Assembly: GCA_030386875.1 (NCBI GenBank)
Contig: CM059557.1
Span: 56,498,514 to 56,562,513, forward strand
Reading direction: 5' to 3'
Length of the DNA: 64,000 nt
Source of the DNA: Morinoia aosen
Lineage: Eukaryota; Arthropoda; Malacostraca; Amphipoda; Talitridae
Shown: positions 1 to 13,100 of the stretch, piece after piece
How the letters are laid out: each line of letters opens with the position of its first letter
How positions within the stretch are numbered: the stretch's first letter is position 1
The notes under the pieces: generated by a model
Told to the model about the DNA's origin: nothing
Databases searched by the model: none
What the model saw: only the letters and a program-made list of their open reading frames with translations
Made by a program: the position numbers and the translations under genes

Positions 1-799
1 TGCTTACAAGCTCCTCAGATGATATTGGTTTAATAATCTACATAAAAGAACAAAATAATACAAAACCCCGATGTAGGGGGGGCCGCCTGCGTTGGTTCTA
101 CCTACAACAAGCTATCAAGAATAATTAAATGAGGTCAGCCTGTTATTTTACATTAATTATCTAATGTATATCAAAGACAAGTAGGTATACTAATAGTACC
201 ACCACGTAAAGGTGCAGGTCGACTAGATACACTCTAGTAAGAATGTACCTTCTATCAAATCCTTGTCAATATTCAGCAATGTTCCCTTCACACATATAAA
301 CAAATACACTTGGTACCAGTAAAACGTGGTAAAGGGAACAGTGAAAATTCCAGGAAAGATCAGAAGATTTCACAAACGCTGAGACAAGTCCTTCACTTTC
401 GTCAACTATTTTTGCACAGATTTTAAAATTCCAAGTGCCACTTCTCAACGCGGCCTTCCCCCCCATAACTGAAATGTCTCCTCCACCAGTTTTAAACTTA
501 CGTCATCAGTGCTCTTTAATATTGTTAATTGAAAGTACTCTCTTCAGTCAAGCGAAGGTAGCACATTTCCAGTTCCTGGCCAAAACGCATATTTTTACGT
601 CCAAATGTCTATCACCCTCGCAAATACGAGTATAACGAATTCATACATTGTACCAGGAAACTAAGTTATCAATTCTCTACAGCCATAAAAACAATAGATT
701 CATTTCTTTTTAGGTACAACAATGCGAGAAAAACAAACAATTGAGAACGTTGAATCAGAATGCAAAATTTCTCACAAAAATTCTAACAAACGCGCATAC

Positions 800-1174
800 C
801 TCTTCCTTAGAAGCACCAGCCATGTAGAAAATGTTCTCCTGGCTGTCCTTCATGCGACCAACATAGTCTGCCAAACTGGTCTTCTTGTCATCCTTCATTG
901 AAGAGCTGCTAAACCTCAGCAGCTTGGCGAGGCGATTACGATTGCTCGTGTCTTCCAGCACTCCGAGCTTCAAGTTAGTAGAATATTCCTTATAGAAGTT
1001 CTCGAATTCTTCGTCGTCGAGCTTCTTGAACATGTCCAAGGCCTTGCGGACGAGTTTCTTCTTGATGACCTTAAGAAGCTTGTGCTGCTGGAGAGTCTCG
1101 CGAGAGACGTTCAAGGGAAGATCGTCGGAGTCCACAACGCCTCGGATGAAGGACAGATAGTTGGGCATCATGTC
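800..1174 (-). CDS. HSP90B1: Endoplasmin exon 10: middle domain
   Basis: 375 nt, residues 428-552, acceptor TTCAG|GAC and donor GAG|GTATGC. It encodes [35 protein letters not shown] and the MAGASKEE segment. An open frame continues into the intron to 755 but is not homologous. I see no later exon between 1 and 799, so the next exon is off the left edge. Confidence 0.96.
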
Positions 1175-4100
1175 CTGAAAACGAATTGTCATTGAGCGTA
1201 TGGTCATAACGTACTCGTGCTTTTTTGGCAAAATATCCATGGATAATCATTTAAACAGGAATAATACACGTAAAATCCCACGAATGGGCCTCTAAAATGC
1301 CACTAAAATAAAAAACTATTGAAGATTCAAATAGGATATTTCCGTTTACCTACGTAAAAAATTATTAATGCATTTTGTTTGAAATTTAACAATAAACGAG
1401 CTTAAATAGGAGACGTGGTGAAAAAAAATGAAATCTTCAATGCAGTGCCCAAATTAGATCAACTCAATCACCTGAAAATCAACCACATAAAAAGCACGTC
1501 TTTCAGCTCTCACATGTAACTCATACTGAATTTTGATTCGATTCCCATTTGTGACTTGCAAATACTATATATTATTCATAAGCAGTAGTTTCAGCCATTC
1601 AATTCTTACACGTATTAAATACCCGACCGAAATCCAGATTTCACCCGATTTCAACAAGAACCGCATGTATGGCCTGTTAAGGTTGACATTTTATAAGTCA
1701 CTCTTGCCTTGAAGGAGTGCAAGTGAAAATGTAAAAAAAACTATTCGCGGGGAAACTCACATCATTAGAAGATTAATAGATGCTCAAGTCTATGCCTCCC
1801 TAACCATAAATAAAGGTATATCAAGCGCTAGGGTACTATGTATGGTATACGAGAGCGGGGAATCAAAGCACAAGGTGTGACGACACCCTGCGCTAACAGC
1901 ACGATTGATAGAAGTTTATGAAATTATATCGAAATTGAAAGGTGTTGAAAAAGGGCAGCAGTGAACAGAAAAATGGCGCATAAAACCCTATTTATTATAA
2001 CAAAAGAATGGTGTACACAACTTTCAGTAACAACCTCGGATTTCGCTAGGGAGCGTTAATTTCCACGGGCACATTAGTTTTATCTTACCCTGAGAGCAAC
2101 ATTAGTGGTAAACTGAATTTCCGTCACACAGAAACGTAAGCTGAACCTCTTGCAAAGGTTGCATATCAATGATATTTTTTTAAGAAAGGTACAAGACGAT
2201 AAATCGGACTACACTGAACATCATCTTGTTCTGAGATCAAAGAGATGTAGCATTCTCAGCACCCAAATTGACAGGTCATCTACGTCTCTTAAACTGCCAG
2301 TACGAAATTCCTAGACGTCTTGAGGCGCAAGGCTGAACTGAGCAACTCACGCACCTGGAAGTCATCAGTGATGAACACACGACGGACGTAGAGCTTGATG
2401 TTGTCGGTGGCAGTGCCGTACTTGTTGAAGTTCTCGCTAGGCTGCGAGGGCGGCACGAACAGCAGAGCCTTGAAGGTGACCTCACCCTCGGCAACGAAAT
2501 GGGTGTATGCAAGACTGTCTTGGCTGTCCTTGCTCAAGCTCTTGTAGAACTCCTGGTACTCGTCAGTCGTGATCTCTGAGGGCCTGAACAAAGTAATGTA
2601 AATGAGCAATGATAACTGGCAGCATACAATCAACATAAAAACACACCACGAAGATTTTTACAACAAATTCTTCAAATACGCATACAGTTATTCAGATACC
2701 TTGGTAAAACCGATAGAAATCTTGATACTAATACTTCCTTAAATATAGTAGAAAAGCATCGATTCGGATTCAAAGAAGATCGTGAGCTAAGCAATTCAAC
2801 ATCTGACACTGAAACGATTAAATGTACGAGGAGCTCACGAGATTAGAACTCAGGACTTAAATTCACCGCACCAGAACGCCATCGATCGCGCTACCGACCA
2901 CCCTAAAGGTGATCGACGCACAATGAAACGATTAAGGCTAACTTCAAACATTAAGAGAACCAATTCATTAATCACTTGAACAATAGAAATATCTCATACC
3001 GCATTTGCCCAACCACAGACGAGAAATTTTGTGAACTCGAATGAAATGATCAAAAGCCTTGAACACAACTGGAGTATGACAAAATTACTCACTTTCTCAT
3101 CCAGATAGGCTTAGCATCATTGACGAGCACCCAGTCCCAGATTGTCTTTGTAATTTTCCTGGTCTTGGGCTTTTCTTCTTCCTCCTCTTCAACTTTGCCT
3201 TCCTCATCCTCCTCGTCCACCTTGTCTTCCTCAGCCTGCACAAGAATTGAAAATTTTACCCCATTATGGACGTTTCACAAGTCACAACCACAGCAAGGAC
3301 AAACCTTGTATAAGCTGTAGAGACGAGAATGAATGCGTTACTTTCTTCTTGGCGATGGCTTATCTTTAGATAAAGAACATTAAAAGACTGCCAATCCAAC
3401 AGAAATGAGAACACCGCAAGCAGATCCCTCATAAAGCTCCCAAACCTCATTGACGAAAACTTCATTTATATCAGCACGTAGTACAGCAACAAACTGAGCT
3501 AGTCAGAAGCTAAGCAAGGTATGCTACGGGTGCAACTCACGTTTAACTTGGTAACCGAGATTCTCTCGTTCTTGGATGAAATCGATTAAAATTCTGTACC
3601 ATTTCATACAAATTCTTGCTATGAAGATATCACGTCAGCCTCTTCCTCGGCGTTTTCGACATACACTATCTACCTACTTCGAAACATTGCGAAAAAAATT
3701 GTCTATACACGGGCATGCTTGAGATAGGACAATGGCCAGAAACAAAAAAAAAATACACTATGTTCAGCCAAATTCAGCAACCCAAAATAGCTGAACAATC
3801 AAGTCTTTCCAGGCATAACTGCCTGCCACCACACTTTCAGTTGCTCAATATTACCGAATTGACCTCAACGAGGCCAACAAATGACATTTTCAGAGTAACA
3901 AACTAACTATGAGAGATGATAAATAGACTCGCCTTTTCTTCCTCATCTTCTTCAATAGGCTCCTCGACCTCCTGCGAGATACTTTCCCACAGGTAAATTG
4001 GGAAGTTGATGAACTGAGAGTATTTCTTCACGAGGGTTTTCACGGTGTCCACCTCAACAAAGTCGTAGGCTTCCTCCTTGAGCGTAAGGGAAATGGTCGT

Positions 4101-7100
4101 GCCTGGAGCGCAAAGTATTAATAAGTCATAAGTTGATCAAATAAAACGATTTTATGAAGCACAGTTACCTGCTAATGACAAGCCTTGAAACTAGCAAGCA
4201 GACGGAAATTCTAATTTTAATTGATAATTACCACAATCTTTTGGTATCATCTTGAGACACTTCTGCATCACAACACAAATACAAGAAACATCAGGTATGA
4301 GTGGTAAACTAAACATCGCACTCTTCTGATCATTCAAGACTGTGCCATTTTACTATAGGGAATACTGCTGTGTGAGCCAGTAGCTGATCATAAAATTATC
4401 CGATAGTACATCAATCGCGAGTTTTGAGAACCAAAAATTAGCAACAAACGAGTAACCATCGCACTTCAAAACAATCAATGAAGCTTGCACATCCACACTT
4501 GCTACAGGATATTGTACACTCATAACATCTAGTCCAAAACTGCACACTGGAGATGACTACACAACACGTACCGAGGTATAACGCTAATAGATCATGAAGA
4601 AATTCTGTGGAACGTTATCATTTGCATGAAGAAGTGAAAGTCACCAAACCACATCTTTTCAAGCAAATCACAGGGAAATTATTCGGGAGAAATTACATTA
4701 ATATGAAGCTAGTATAACCTTCAATTTTCAAATTATTCATGAACACAAACCCCTAGAGAAACTTCCCTCTCATGATGATCCTACGCACACTGAACTTTAG
4801 TTCAAAATAAATCAAGACATTTGAAAACTTTACTGATCAGAAGCTGCATTTTGCATTCTGACGATTACCTCGTTTCAAGGTATCACCACGCGGGTCCTCA
4901 ACAACACTGAACTCGGAGGAGTCGCTCTCCCAGATGTGTTGCGTGTCATCGTTGTGTTTGGTGGTGACGACCACGCGGTCCGCCACCAGGAACGCTGAGT
5001 AGAAGCCCACGCCGAACTGGCCAATGAGGTCGCTCGCGGACTGGCTCCCGTCGTTCTCCTGGAGGGTGCACCGCAATGCGTTACTTCACCAACGAGGTAG
5101 GTAATGTATTTCAAGAGGTTTAACATGCATAACCTCGATGGTTCTAAAATGAAAAATATTAATCCTTACTCGACTTTAACCTATATTGTAAATTCAGTTG
5201 ATAAAATAAAACTAATGAATGACAGAAGAAAGTTCTCCCTAAGAATTTAGAGCTCAAGAAAAGGCAATTTTTACTTAGCTTTCTTCGTACGAGATCCTCC
5301 AACCTGTAATTTGTCAAAACTCAAAATATTCACGTCAACAACATCGTACGATAAATGCCTGTTTTATACCTTCAATTTGAAGATTCACTATTAAGAACAA
5401 CTTCAAGATAAAAATAAATTGAACTTCATACTTGCCTTACTGAATTAATTCATCTGTTATGAAACTGATACAAGGTGGAGTTTCTACAAATGTTGTGCAA
5501 CGCCTCAATACCTGAAGTTTAGTGAAGAACTCAGACGTGCCGGACTTGGCTATGGTGCCCAGGTTGTTGACTAGGTCTTTCTTGGTCATGCCGATACCCG
5601 TGTCCGTGATGTGCAGGATATGGTTCTCCTGTACGAATCACATGAATCGATGAGTAACATTTCAACGAGGAATTTTATTTCTGCTACATACTTTGGTTAC
5701 TGGTTAAACTCATCTTCTCCCACACTCCTCCCACTCCAATGTACAATACAACAGCCTTTTCTTACCTCCCAACTCCACTATGCTTTGAGAATACTGATAA
5801 TAAAGTGCTTTCATTAGTAGAGCCTCATCTTCAACACCTTGACCGCAAGTGGTTTAACTGGAGAATATTCAACTCAAATTTTAAGCCAATTGTAATAGGC
5901 AATTTTGGAAATAGGAATTATTAACTGAATCATGCTCTCATTTAGCTTTAATTAAGTATTCATGAAAATTGAGTGTGACCACTGGTCGATCAACAGCATA
6001 ATGGAAATCCCCAACCTTGGTTTCTTCACAGTGGTGCACGTTGTGGTCGCAGCGTTAAACGGTGTAAAAAACTTATCACTCGCGGCATGATAACTACTTG
6101 CCATTCGAATATACTGGCATTCACTCGACAATTTCAATACTTCGATGCAATGTGCATCCCTTCACTCCAATTCAAGACGTCTCACACAGTTATCTTTCAT
6201 CAACTCGCACTGCTAGCCATTTTGCAGTTGACGATGGTTTTTTTAAACTAAAAATATTTAAATCAAATAAAGTCTGCCAAATATAAGCCAAAACATTGAA
6301 TTTTCAAATGCTTTGTAGCTAACATCAGAATGCAATGACGATTACTTCCAATCGAGCAAGAACCCATTTCCAACACCTGGGCCGAGTGGGGTCTCATACC
6401 CAAGTTCTCGCTTCCAGAACCACCGAGTTGGCATTGCAAGGAATCGAACAAGCAACCCTTCCCATGACAAACGCACGCTCTCAACTACTAGGCCACAATG
6501 ACCACACTTTCATACCTGGCTTTTCAGACCAGGTTTTGCTTGACACACCGTAACAAGATCAACATGCGTGCTTAAACCATAACAATATCAACATGCGTGA
6601 CTATTGTGCCTAACTTGCTAACTCGAATGCATCAACAATTAGGGTGTGTATTCATTGGTTCACAAACAACCACGAAACGTCCAAGCTCAAGACAAAGGTC
6701 ATCTTACTCACTCAAGCAATTTACTCTGCTTAGTGTTCAAAATTAAGCTCTGATTGGACGCAGCACAATCAAAAGCAGTGATCATGTCCTTTTCAGCCTT
6801 ACACTTTTCTATAAAATTTCATTTACATACCTTTACATAGAATCTACAGACTTCAATTTCCCTAAGCGGGCGTCAAAAAGTAGTAAAAGTTGCTTCGTTC
6901 ATGATACGAACGTAGCCAACAACATTCACACACTAGGAAACAGCCCAGAATTAGTGATGCTGCCACTGTACCTCCTACATCCCCAACCACCAGCATTAGA
7001 CTCAGATGACTGGCTACCAGACCTTGTCGAGCTTTATCCTGATTGAGAGCTCGTCCGTGGCTGCCAGCTGCTCCTTGTCTGTCAGGGAGAGAAGCCGGAT

Positions 7101-10100
7101 TTTGTCCAGGGCATCCGAGGCATTGCTGATCAGCTCGCGGAGGAAGATCTGGAAATAACGGATGTTTAGGCCTTTCTCTGGCTGTCAGGATCAACAAAAT
7201 CATGGGGGGTGTGTGTGTGTGTGTGTGTGTGCAATCTGTGCCCCAGATAGATCCAAGTTATGATATCGTTGTTTTACCGATGGGTTAGATTAAGCCTCCT
7301 TAACCACAAAGGCATTTCCAAGAGAAGAAGGAACATTTAGAATGGAATTGTTAGAATGTGGAATACAAACACCAGGTATGTCCCCACACCCTGTGAACAA
7401 GAACATGAAAATTTCAAGTTTATGTAACAGAATATAAGTTAAAGAAGAGAGTAATTAGGTGCTGAAAAAGGACAGTAGTGAACAAAGACAAAAAAGTGGT
7501 CAACAAAAAACATTTTATTCTAACAAAATAAAAGCCTAACTGGCCTTCAGATCAGGATCTGATCTCTTCCCCTCATAGCGCTAATTCCTGTACCTACGAT
7601 AGTTGTACCTCCTCGACGAGAGTACTGGTATCATTGACAGGGAACTTATTAGTGGAGGCTTCATACTCGTGATCGAGTTCATCATAGGATTAATAACTAC
7701 ACACCTAAACTTCCGGCATTAGTTGTTACCAGATTAAATTTGATTAAGCTTTCCTATCTATGACAAAGGTGTTCCTAAGAGGACATAAGAAGGCTCCATT
7801 TAGAAAATGGTTAAGAAACGAGATTTCAATGCAGAAGGTGTGTTCCCACAGGAGATGCCCTGTGCATAGTAACAGGAAGTTGGGAAATACAGGATGGGGA
7901 AAAGTTCCCACACTTTCCTCAATTTGAAATAAAAGTTACTGATATTTGATTTTACCAAAAAAATTGACCCTCCAATTAATTGCTAATGACTTGCTCTCAC
8001 ATTTCATGTAGAAATTGTGGTTAAAACCTTCTCTAATTCTCAAAATGAGTTATCACCAAGCTGTTTTGAACTGAAAAACAGCGTTTAAGAATTCAAGAGG
8101 GAGATTTCATGGGGTAACCTAAGGGAAAGAAGGGCACAATGAAAAATGACGTATTTGGTTTCATGGTAGTTAATAAATTAGTGTGAGGACAATTTTTTGT
8201 TCATTACACTATCCAACAATAGATATACTTTTTACCAACTACTCTGGAAACTATTTTTTACCACTGTAAGTCATGAGACAAGATTCAAACCAAAGAAGAA
8301 AGTAACAAGTGCTGAAAAACAGGACAGCAGAGAATGTGATGTTTCGTAATATGAAAACCTATTCTGTTTGAACTGAAGACCAACTTGACCTTCAGCGTGG
8401 AACCTCACATTCTACCCTAAGAGTGCTCATTCACGTATTTACAATATCTTTTATCTCCTTGAGGAGTGGATGTCACCAATAAAATAGCTGTTACATTTCA
8501 AGTCAAATAACCCTGTTTGTTTTTTAACTTGAATAGATCAAGCTTCAAATGAAAGAAATTTGTTTTAGCATGATCGGTAAGCTAAAATTCTTTTGCCAAT
8601 TTTACCTTGACTACATCCGCATAGGTTGAACAATGCAAAAAATGTTCTACAATGATTTCTTCAGCTGATTTTGATACTAATAATGGTCACATCAGTAGCA
8701 TTAAATGAATAAACCTATCACTACTCTCAAGGTGAATAATGAGAGACTATTATAGCACCTAAAGATTCAAATTTTTCTAAAAACAAAGTATACAGTAAAC
8801 TGTAACTGCAAAATGTTGAACAGATCATGTACAATCAACTATTGACTCTTCTTACATGCCAGGAACTCTACCAGTGTAAAATTGAAGTTTTTTCTTTCCT
8901 TTGGCACCCATAGGCCAAGTACAATCAATGCCTGGGAAGAACTCATCTATAACTTACCTCCTTGTTTCTGTACAGGGAGTTGATGATTAGCTTCATCATC
9001 CTGTTGACCTCAGCCTGGAACTCATGCTTCTCTGCCTTCTCTCTCAATTCTTTTATCTGCATTGATACAAAAAAAATGAATCAAAATTGTTAAAATTACA
9101 TTAAAATTGTGTGGCAAAAGCTAGCAGTTTGCTGAGCAATTCAAAAGAAAGTTTGCCACTGTAAATATATGAAAATGCACCAAGATGTTCCAATCCCAAC
9201 ATGAAGGTGGACAAACTGTTGATGTTTTTCACAGAAAAAATTCATTCTCATGTCACTGTCACTCATCTGCTATGGTTAAGATGAGTACATATGACTTAAC
9301 TCTAATGCTGCTCCAACTACAGTGGTCAAGTTTTAATAAAATTGCACTAGGTAGTAATATGTAAATAAAATTTCATAAAAAATAGTTCTACAAGTCTTGA
9401 AATAAAAATTTTTGATTGAAAAAACCAACCACCACATAAAACACAAAGCGTAGGAGAACAGTTAAGCCAATTCTAAATGCTGCTAATTCCAACACAACAG
9501 CATTAAATAGAAAACTTCACCAGTGCCTTTAGATATAGCTTACATACCAACACTACTGAAGGATATGAGATGACAACATACAGAAATTTTGCTGCAACTG
9601 AGATGATTTGTGCTGAGGAGACATTTGCAGAAAATTCTATAATAACTCTTTTCATTGAGGACTTTTAAAGGAACTAACACAGAGGCAGATTCTCTGCATG
9701 TTTCATTCTACAATAGAAACTAAGCATGGGATGAACAAAAACTAGGCATAGTTAAAACAGTCAAGAGATGCTCAAGCCAAAGTCAAAATAGCATTCAAAA
9801 TTTAGCCTGAAGACTACATGGCAATCCCTATATTAAATTGGCAGTATCTTTGCCTCCATGCCCCAGCTCAGAATTGTTTCAAGATGCCTCACCTGTGCAA
9901 CATTGAGACCATCAAGTTTGATTGCTTCCTCTTCCCTCTGCACAACTTCATCGTCCGTCTTGCTACCATCTTTGCTGCTCAGGAAGTCACTGTCTGCAGT
10001 ACCAATGTCCTCCACCTCATCTTCAGCCCTGGCAGTGCTTACTCCTGGGTTAAAAAACACATTTGTCAAACTGATGGAGCGAAATGTTTAACAAATGTGC

Positions 10101-13100
10101 ATATTAAATCTCTATTAAATGAGCAAAAAAAATGTGACCATAAAAAATTAAAAATATAAATCTAGAGTAATATGTATAAATATGTAAGTATATGTATTAA
10201 TTTGTTTATATGTATAAAAAATTAGGTGCATGGAAGATTTAATGTAGAATAATTCATCAACCATAAAATAAACCACTCACTAGGCAACTAAGCTAGTTGC
10301 CCAAAGCACTACCTTGACAATGATTTTATGAACAAGTGGAGGGCAAACCTTGACAGTTTTTACTAATAACTGGTCAACTACAGTCCTTCTGTTGACTGTT
10401 CAGAGAAAAATATGATTTAAGCACATCTGCAACAGTACCCAAGCCCCACCCTTTCCCTTTTAGAAAAATGAATTCTCAGTCAGAAGGCACTGTACTCAAA
10501 ACTACAGAACAAATATCCTTTGAAATTTACACACGATTTAGAGTATTGTACAGCTGATTTTCAGTAACATGGCTTTCTACAATCAGCACTCTTCATTTCT
10601 TCCTAAATACTACATGCTGAGTTTCTCCCTGATGTTTTAATATTTCTAATGATCTACCAGCTGCCTTTCTTTTGCACAAATTCTGCAGGTCACATCCAAC
10701 TTAGATATTGTCTTCCAACTCTCAGTACATTGTAACAATTATTTTTAAATTTATTACATAGTTGGTTAGCCATATAGGGTTATATAAACATTTTATGTTG
10801 ACATCTATTTGGTCAACTATACTGCACACAAATGTTTGATAGATTAAATTGCTGAGATTATTGTTGGCAAAAACAGATGCTTAATTACTATTTTCAAACA
10901 GAGTGATAGGTTCAAAATTAATGCAAAAATAAACAATTTAGGTACACAATCAAATGGAAAACCCAGTATTCAAGAAAACTAGAATAAATATCTTATTTTC
11001 TGAACAATTTAGAAGTCGCTAATCAGACAAAAATATTTTTAAAAATCAATCATGCATAGGGTAAAAGCTGCAATTGAGGCTGCTCTTTGATATCACATTC
11101 TTCATACCTTACAATCTCACAAAATAATCTAAATGCAGGGCACTGTTTAGTTTAAAGTTATTCTCCAGCCTTTAAAGTTATTCTGCAATGAAAAGAATAC
11201 AAAATTTATCATCAATACAATAAAGCCATTCCTCATTTAGCAATAAACAGGCATAACTGGTGGCACTATCAAGCTGGCTTAATTATAAACTAGCCTTGCT
11301 ACCAAATACTTTAAAAGGGTCAATATGCATTTTCAGTGCAGCACAGATTTTAATAATGCAGTTACGAATAATCAGTAAAGGAACACATTTAAAAATGTCT
11401 CACAAGAATGACATTCTGCTCACTGATGCGTTATTTTTGAAATATTGCACTTTGAAGTTTGCTGTCGCGCGCCAAAGGAAGTGACCGCACCAAGCGTAAT
11501 TTAATTAATAACGGAAGCTAACCCCCTATTACAAACAAAGAAGTTGGGTCGTGAGGGTTAGCCACAGTTTTTTTAGTGAAAATTTTGGTCAATGTGAAGT
11601 TTCATGCAATCACGGAAATTGATAATTATATTCCAAACAATCACTAAAGGAACCCATTTAAGAACGTTTTTCAGGAACGACATTCTGCTCGCTGATGCGT
11701 TATTTTTGAATTATTGAACTTCGAAGTTGGCCGTCGCGCGCCCAAGGAAGCGAGCGTAATTTAATTAAAAACGGAAGCTAACCCCCTATTACAAACGTAA
11801 AGAGGTTGGGTCGTGAGGGGTAGCCACAGTTCTTTTAGTGAAAAGTAGAAATAAAGCTTCTAAACCACCCATTAGGGTGACGACCGCAATCTTGTTTACA
11901 TCGGGTCTAACATGGCGACCACCATGGGCGCCGCCATTTTGGACCCGATGTCAACAAGATTGCGGTCGTCACCCTAATGGGTGGGTTAGAAGCTTTATTT
12001 ATAATTTTCACTAGAAGAACTGTGCCTCCCCCTCACGACCCAACCTCTTTACGTTTGTAATAGCTTCCGTTATTAATTAAATTCCGTTTCACGCGCTCGC
12101 TTCCTTTGGCGCCAAGGCCAACTTCAAAGTTAAATTATTCGAAAATAACGCATCAGCGAGCAGAATGTCATTCTTGTAAAACGTTCTGAAATGTGTTCCT
12201 TTAGTGATTCCTGGGATCGGCATTATTATTTTCCGTGATTGCATGAAACTTCACATTGACCAAAATTTTAAATAAAGCTTCTAACCCACCCATTAGGGTC
12301 ACGACCGCAATCTTGGAGCCGGCTCAGCCAATGTAAATAAGATTGCGGTCGTAACCCTAATAGGTGGGTTAGAAGCTTTATTTATTGAAGGTAGGTTAGA
12401 AGTTTTTTAGGTCAATGTGAAGTTTAATGCAATCACGGAAAATAATAATGCCGATCCCAGGAATCACTAAAGGAACACATTTCAGAACGTTTTACATGAA
12501 TGACATTCTGCTCGCTGATGCGTTATTTTCGAATAATTGAACTTTGAAGTTGGCCTTGGCGCCAAAGGAAGCGAGCGCGTAAAACGGAATTTAATTAATA
12601 ACGGAAGCTATTAGAAACGTAAAGAGGTTGGGTCGTGAGGGGGAGGCATAGTTCTTCTAGTGAAAATAATAAATAAAGCTTCTAACCCACCCATTAGGGG
12701 GACGACCGCAATCTTGTTGACATCGGGCCCAAAATGGAGGCGCCCATGGTGGTCGCCATGTTAGACCCAATGTAAACAAGATTGCGGTCGTCACCCTAAT
12801 GGGTGGGTTAGAAGCTTTATTTATAATTTTCACTAGAAGAACTGTGCCTCCCCCTCACGACCCAACCTCTTTACGTTTGTAAAAGGGGGTTAGCTTCCGG
12901 TTTTAATTAAATTACGCTCGCTTCCTTTCGCCCGGGAAGGCCAACTTCAAAGTTCAATAATTCGAAAATAAAGCATCAGCGAGCAGAATGTCGTTCTTGT
13001 AAAACGTTCTTAAATACGTTCTTTTAGTGATTGTTTGGAATATAATTATCAATTTCTGTGATTGCATTAAACTTCACATTGACCGTTTTTTAAACCAAAC

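Noticed and set aside
2826..2908. Functional tRNA gene
   Set aside because: A- and B-box-like sequences are present, but no clean acceptor stem or terminator could be drawn.
3120..3320. Ser-rich plus-strand ORF
   Set aside because: Antisense of the acidic linker exon of endoplasmin (GAG/GAA codons read as CTC/TTC).
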